Assembly (NCBI GenBank): GCA_002350845.1
Contig: DEFL01000013.1
Span: 24,749 to 88,748 of the forward strand
Length of the DNA: 64,000 bases
Direction: 5' to 3'
From: Christensenella sp. UBA2853
Lineage (GTDB): Bacteria > Bacillota > Clostridia > Christensenellales > Aristaeellaceae
The notes under the pieces are model-generated. The model made no database searches. It had not been told where the DNA came from and saw nothing but the letters and a program-made list of their open reading frames with translations. Shown piece after piece: positions 62,072-64,000 of the stretch. Made by a program: the position numbers and the translations under genes. How positions within the stretch are numbered: position 1 is the stretch's first letter; each line of letters starts with the position of its first letter.

Positions 62072-62118
62072 GAACACAAACACCCGCAGAGTGTTGAGCA
62101 TTGCAGGTGTTTGTGTTC
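62072..62118. repeat. Perfect 13-base hairpin
   Basis: GAACACAAACACC (62072-62084) / GGTGTTTGTGTTC (62106-62118) with further CGCA/TGCA pairing inside the loop; GTTACTTTA follows. Possible terminator or element end. The surrounding 61998-62309 stretch has no gene. Confidence 0.6.
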
Positions 62119-62218
62119 GTTACTTTACGATACGCTTGTTGCGAATCGCTTCATTTGTGAGTTTACAACTTTGCGAGTACCTACTGGTACCTTCGTAGGA
62201 AGTCGCATGGTTAGTTAA

Positions 62219-62280
62219 GGTCGCATGGCTCAGTTGGTAGGAATTACAAACCGGTTATGGTCGCATGGCTCAGTTGGTAG
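62219..62280 (+). repeat. Two tandem 22-base copies of a tRNA 5' half
   Basis: A 22-base unit (acceptor strand plus most of a D arm, GGTCGCATGG then CTCAGTTGGTAG) occurs at 62219-62240 and 62259-62280, 40 bases apart. A related unit starts the intact tRNA at 62310. Neither copy has an anticodon or T arm. A fainter partial copy starts near 62202. Confidence 0.75.
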
Positions 62281-62309
62281 TCCAATGTGGTTGGAACATC
62301 AAACGGTAA

Positions 62310-62382
62310 GGAGGCATGGCTCAGTCGGTAGAGCACTTCGTTCACATCGAAGGGGTCGTTGGTTCGAGTCCAACTGTCACCA
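62310..62382 (+). tRNA. tRNA-Val (CAC anticodon)
   Basis: Cloverleaf: acceptor GGAGGCA / TGTCACC with an A3-A70 mismatch and one G-T pair; D arm GCTC-AGTCGGTA-GAGC; anticodon stem CTTCG/CGAAG with loop TTCACAT (anticodon CAC, 62343-62345); variable GGGTC; T arm GTTGG-TTCGAGT-CCAAC. Discriminator A; CCA not encoded. The acceptor mismatch means it could be a weakly functional or relic tRNA. Confidence 0.72.
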
Positions 62383-62456
62383 CTGAAAAAAGTGCGTACC
62401 CTAACGGGCGAGTCGTACACATCAACCATAGGCCGTTAGTCTGGTTATCTTCCGAG

Positions 62457-63206
62457 TTAACTGCCGTAAGCCATATCGAAATCTTCTCCATTATTGAGCT
62501 TTTCAATCAGTTCCAGTAAACCCTGCTGCCCGTGTGCTGCCATCCATCTGTCAAGCTCATGCTTCGCGTTCAGATAGCGGAAACGCCGGTCTTCAGCTTC
62601 ACCGGCATAAAACTCCGCCGGGGTGTCCATGTCCTCAGAGGCGATAACGTTTTTTCCGTTGCCGGTCTGTGATATCCATTGTTCTTCGCTGTATCTCTCA
62701 CGGTAGTCGTTTTGTAAGGCAAGTCCTTCGTCAAACCATGTTGGTACTTTTCCTTGGGCCCTGGCTGTGAGGCGTGCGCGCAGTTCCGCGTGAGTGATTT
62801 CATGTGCCAGGATATCCAGTTCAAGGTATTCGTCAGAAATACAGATATAGTGCTTTTCAGAAGGGAAAGAAATGGTGACAGTGGCATGATCTTCACCGAT
62901 CTTACGGATCAGATTCTCATCATCGCAGATGATGAAGAATGTTTCGTCCAGATAGCGTAAGTCTCCCCAAAATGACCTGTCACGTTCCTCAGCCTGTTTG
63001 ATCAGGTCAAGTATTTTCTGATGGTCCCGTGCATTAGTTTTATTGATGTAGACATGATCAGCAATCTCTGTAAAAGCAGATCTGTAAGGAATCGTCATGA
63101 TATAACCGTATTGATTGAATTGGAAGAAATAAACAGCAGCTGCCACAAGTGCAACAAGTACAAGTATTATGATAATCAGAAAGCTTTTTCTTTTCTTTGA
63201 TTTCAT
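62457..63206 (-). CDS. Membrane-anchored HEXXH metallopeptidase-like protein (MA clan)
   Basis: 249 residues. Basic N-terminus and one transmembrane anchor (~9-29), then an extracytoplasmic domain with zinc motif ILAHEITHAELR and the following WFDEGLA, whose Glu is the third ligand, as in peptidase-MA-like gluzincins. The target is unknown. It is encoded 44 bases after the XRE regulator on the same strand and is probably co-transcribed. The stop lies in a small inverted repeat after the tRNA. Confidence 0.8.
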   Translation of the reverse strand: MKSKKRKSFLIIIILVLVALVAAAVYFFQFNQYGYIMTIPYRSAFTEIADHVYINKTNARDHQKILDLIKQAEERDRSFWGDLRYLDETFFIICDDENLIRKIGEDHATVTISFPSEKHYICISDEYLELDILAHEITHAELRARLTARAQGKVPTWFDEGLALQNDYRERYSEEQWISQTGNGKNVIASEDMDTPAEFYAGEAEDRRFRYLNAKHELDRWMAAHGQQGLLELIEKLNNGEDFDMAYGS

Positions 63207-63250
63207 TTCTCACATCTCCGTCAAGTCCTGATCAGCGTCTGAAAAAAGAA

Positions 63251-63838
63251 TCAAAAGATCAAACTGAACAGATTTTTGATAATGAAAGCGGCAACGAATG
63301 CAATAATCGCTCCTGCAATCATAAGAACCGGTTTGGGGATGCTGATGTCTTTGCTGCTTTTCCTGAGCTTGTATAACAATCCGGTGGACGTCATGCAGAT
63401 CATGATAACCGTTACTGTTGTCAGGGCCTGACAGAATAACATCACGGAGCTGACAATGTCATTGCCGCCATCAGGAAAGATTATTTGTAATACCAGCAGT
63501 ACAGCAATTGCACAAACTCCAAACAAACTCTGATTTCGGATACTTTTCAGTATTTCGGATTTCTCTTCCGTGGCATAATCAGCCATCGTTGTTGCGACTT
63601 CTTTTTCATTCTCGTTCATGGTCTCGCTTTTCCTTTCTCCATTGATGAGTTCTGGGATGGTTACCTCGTAGAACTCGGCGATTTCAACCAGCAGACTGAT
63701 GTCGGACATATTATTCCCGGTTTCCCATCTGGATACTGTTCGTCCGGACACGCCCAATTGTTCAGCAAGCTGCTCCTGCGTCAAGTTCTTCTCCTTCCGG
63801 AGCACTTTAAGGAATGCTCCGATTTTGATCTGATCCAT
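63251..63838 (-). CDS. XRE-family regulator with C-terminal membrane domain
   Basis: 195 residues. HTH_3 domain (~6-62: LTQEQLAEQLGVSGRTVSRWE), a linker with many Glu and Met residues, and three hydrophobic segments (about 105-125, 132-152, 170-192). Such membrane-bound XRE proteins in Firmicutes may respond to envelope or antimicrobial stress. AGGAGG precedes the ATG. It probably regulates itself and the adjacent peptidase gene. Confidence 0.88.
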   Translation of the reverse strand: MDQIKIGAFLKVLRKEKNLTQEQLAEQLGVSGRTVSRWETGNNMSDISLLVEIAEFYEVTIPELINGERKSETMNENEKEVATTMADYATEEKSEILKSIRNQSLFGVCAIAVLLVLQIIFPDGGNDIVSSVMLFCQALTTVTVIMICMTSTGLLYKLRKSSKDISIPKPVLMIAGAIIAFVAAFIIKNLFSLIF

Positions 63839-63885
63839 TCAGGGTTCCTCCTTTCGCCGACATCATATGAAAAAGCTCATTCATT

Positions 63886-63917
63886 AAACACGACACAAAG
63901 CGAGAAATGCCGTGTTT
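63886..63917. promoter_or_regulatory. Inverted repeat upstream of the XRE gene
   Basis: AAACACG (63886-63892) / CGTGTTT (63911-63917) in the upstream region of the regulator. A second small repeat AGACA/TGTCT lies just beyond. Candidate operators; no confident -35/-10 pair was found. Confidence 0.4.
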
Positions 63918-64000
63918 ATCAAGACCAGACACTCTTGTCTAATCACCGAAGGCATAATTTTTCAAGTACACAACCAACTTTATTGGCTCTTCACGGAAAG

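Noticed and set aside
62244..62429. 61-codon minus-strand frame over the tRNA
   Set aside because: It is the complement of the tRNA and its half repeats.
1..64000. CRISPR array, insertion sequence or prophage
   Set aside because: No regularly spaced direct repeats, transposase, integrase or phage structural genes seen.

Overview
The window reads as chromosomal DNA of a low-to-mid GC Bacillota (Firmicutes), most likely an anaerobic gut commensal. The signs are strong AGGAGG-type ribosome sites, TTGNNN/TATAAT-type promoters (many with 17-18 base spacers or a TGN extension), SpoIIE/STAS/SpoIIAB-type signalling genes, a FeoA-FeoB fusion, DegV, C69 dipeptidase and several plant-glycan or plant-phenolic enzymes. 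Base composition is near 50% GC. I cannot fix the family from sequence alone; Erysipelotrichia or Clostridia are plausible. No complete prophage, insertion sequence or CRISPR array is visible.

Bases 1-16684 are almost one continuous leftward block. It begins (in transcription order) with a 63-residue protein, an ECF sigma factor and a secreted phosphodiester-glycosidase-like protein. Next come a VanZ-VOC fusion, a large YdcF/SanA protein, and a membrane-fusion protein with two NHLM-type ABC exporters, one carrying a C39 leader peptidase. These are followed by a VanX-like D-Ala-D-Ala dipeptidase and a MATE transporter fused to an anti-sigma-type ATPase domain. Last is a STAS / 200-residue protein / anti-sigma ATPase / ABC ATPase / ABC-2 permease operon that runs off the left edge. 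Partner-switching signalling parts are therefore interleaved with four export systems.

Bases 17018-35127 hold a secreted M4 metalloprotease, a membrane protein, a possible sugar pathway (GH2 glycosidase, aldo-keto reductase, IlvD/Edd dehydratase), an orphan SpoIIE phosphatase, an iron-uptake operon (FeoAB, a 53-residue Cys-rich membrane protein, a Cys-rich HMA membrane protein), a second YdcF protein, and a second partner-switching operon (dCache-SpoIIE phosphatase, ATPase, STAS) whose STAS and ATPase are close paralogues of those near the left edge.

Bases 35377-53224 are mainly metabolic: an amylosucrase-like GH13 enzyme, a ParB-HAD fusion beside a stand-alone HAD protein, C69 dipeptidase, DUF3237, EamA permease, DUF89, DegV, secreted SH3 and companion proteins, a YhcH/EbgC-like protein, a truncated lipase facing a MerR gene, GH8 exo-oligoxylanase, a GH43 / glycerol-1-phosphate dehydrogenase / SGNH operon, and an anion permease whose promoter is flanked by two perfect palindromes.

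Bases 53503-64000 hold small regulator and resistance-like units (TfoX-like, GNAT-YoaP, MerR-GyrI, Nudix, serine hydrolase, methyltransferase), then a pair of secreted alpha/beta hydrolases with glycine-rich segments (one tannase-like). A degraded patch follows: a frameshifted LysR gene joined to a frameshifted AlbA_2-type ATPase tail, tandem 5' halves of a tRNA, and a tRNA-Val(CAC). The window ends with a membrane-anchored HEXXH peptidase and a membrane XRE regulator.
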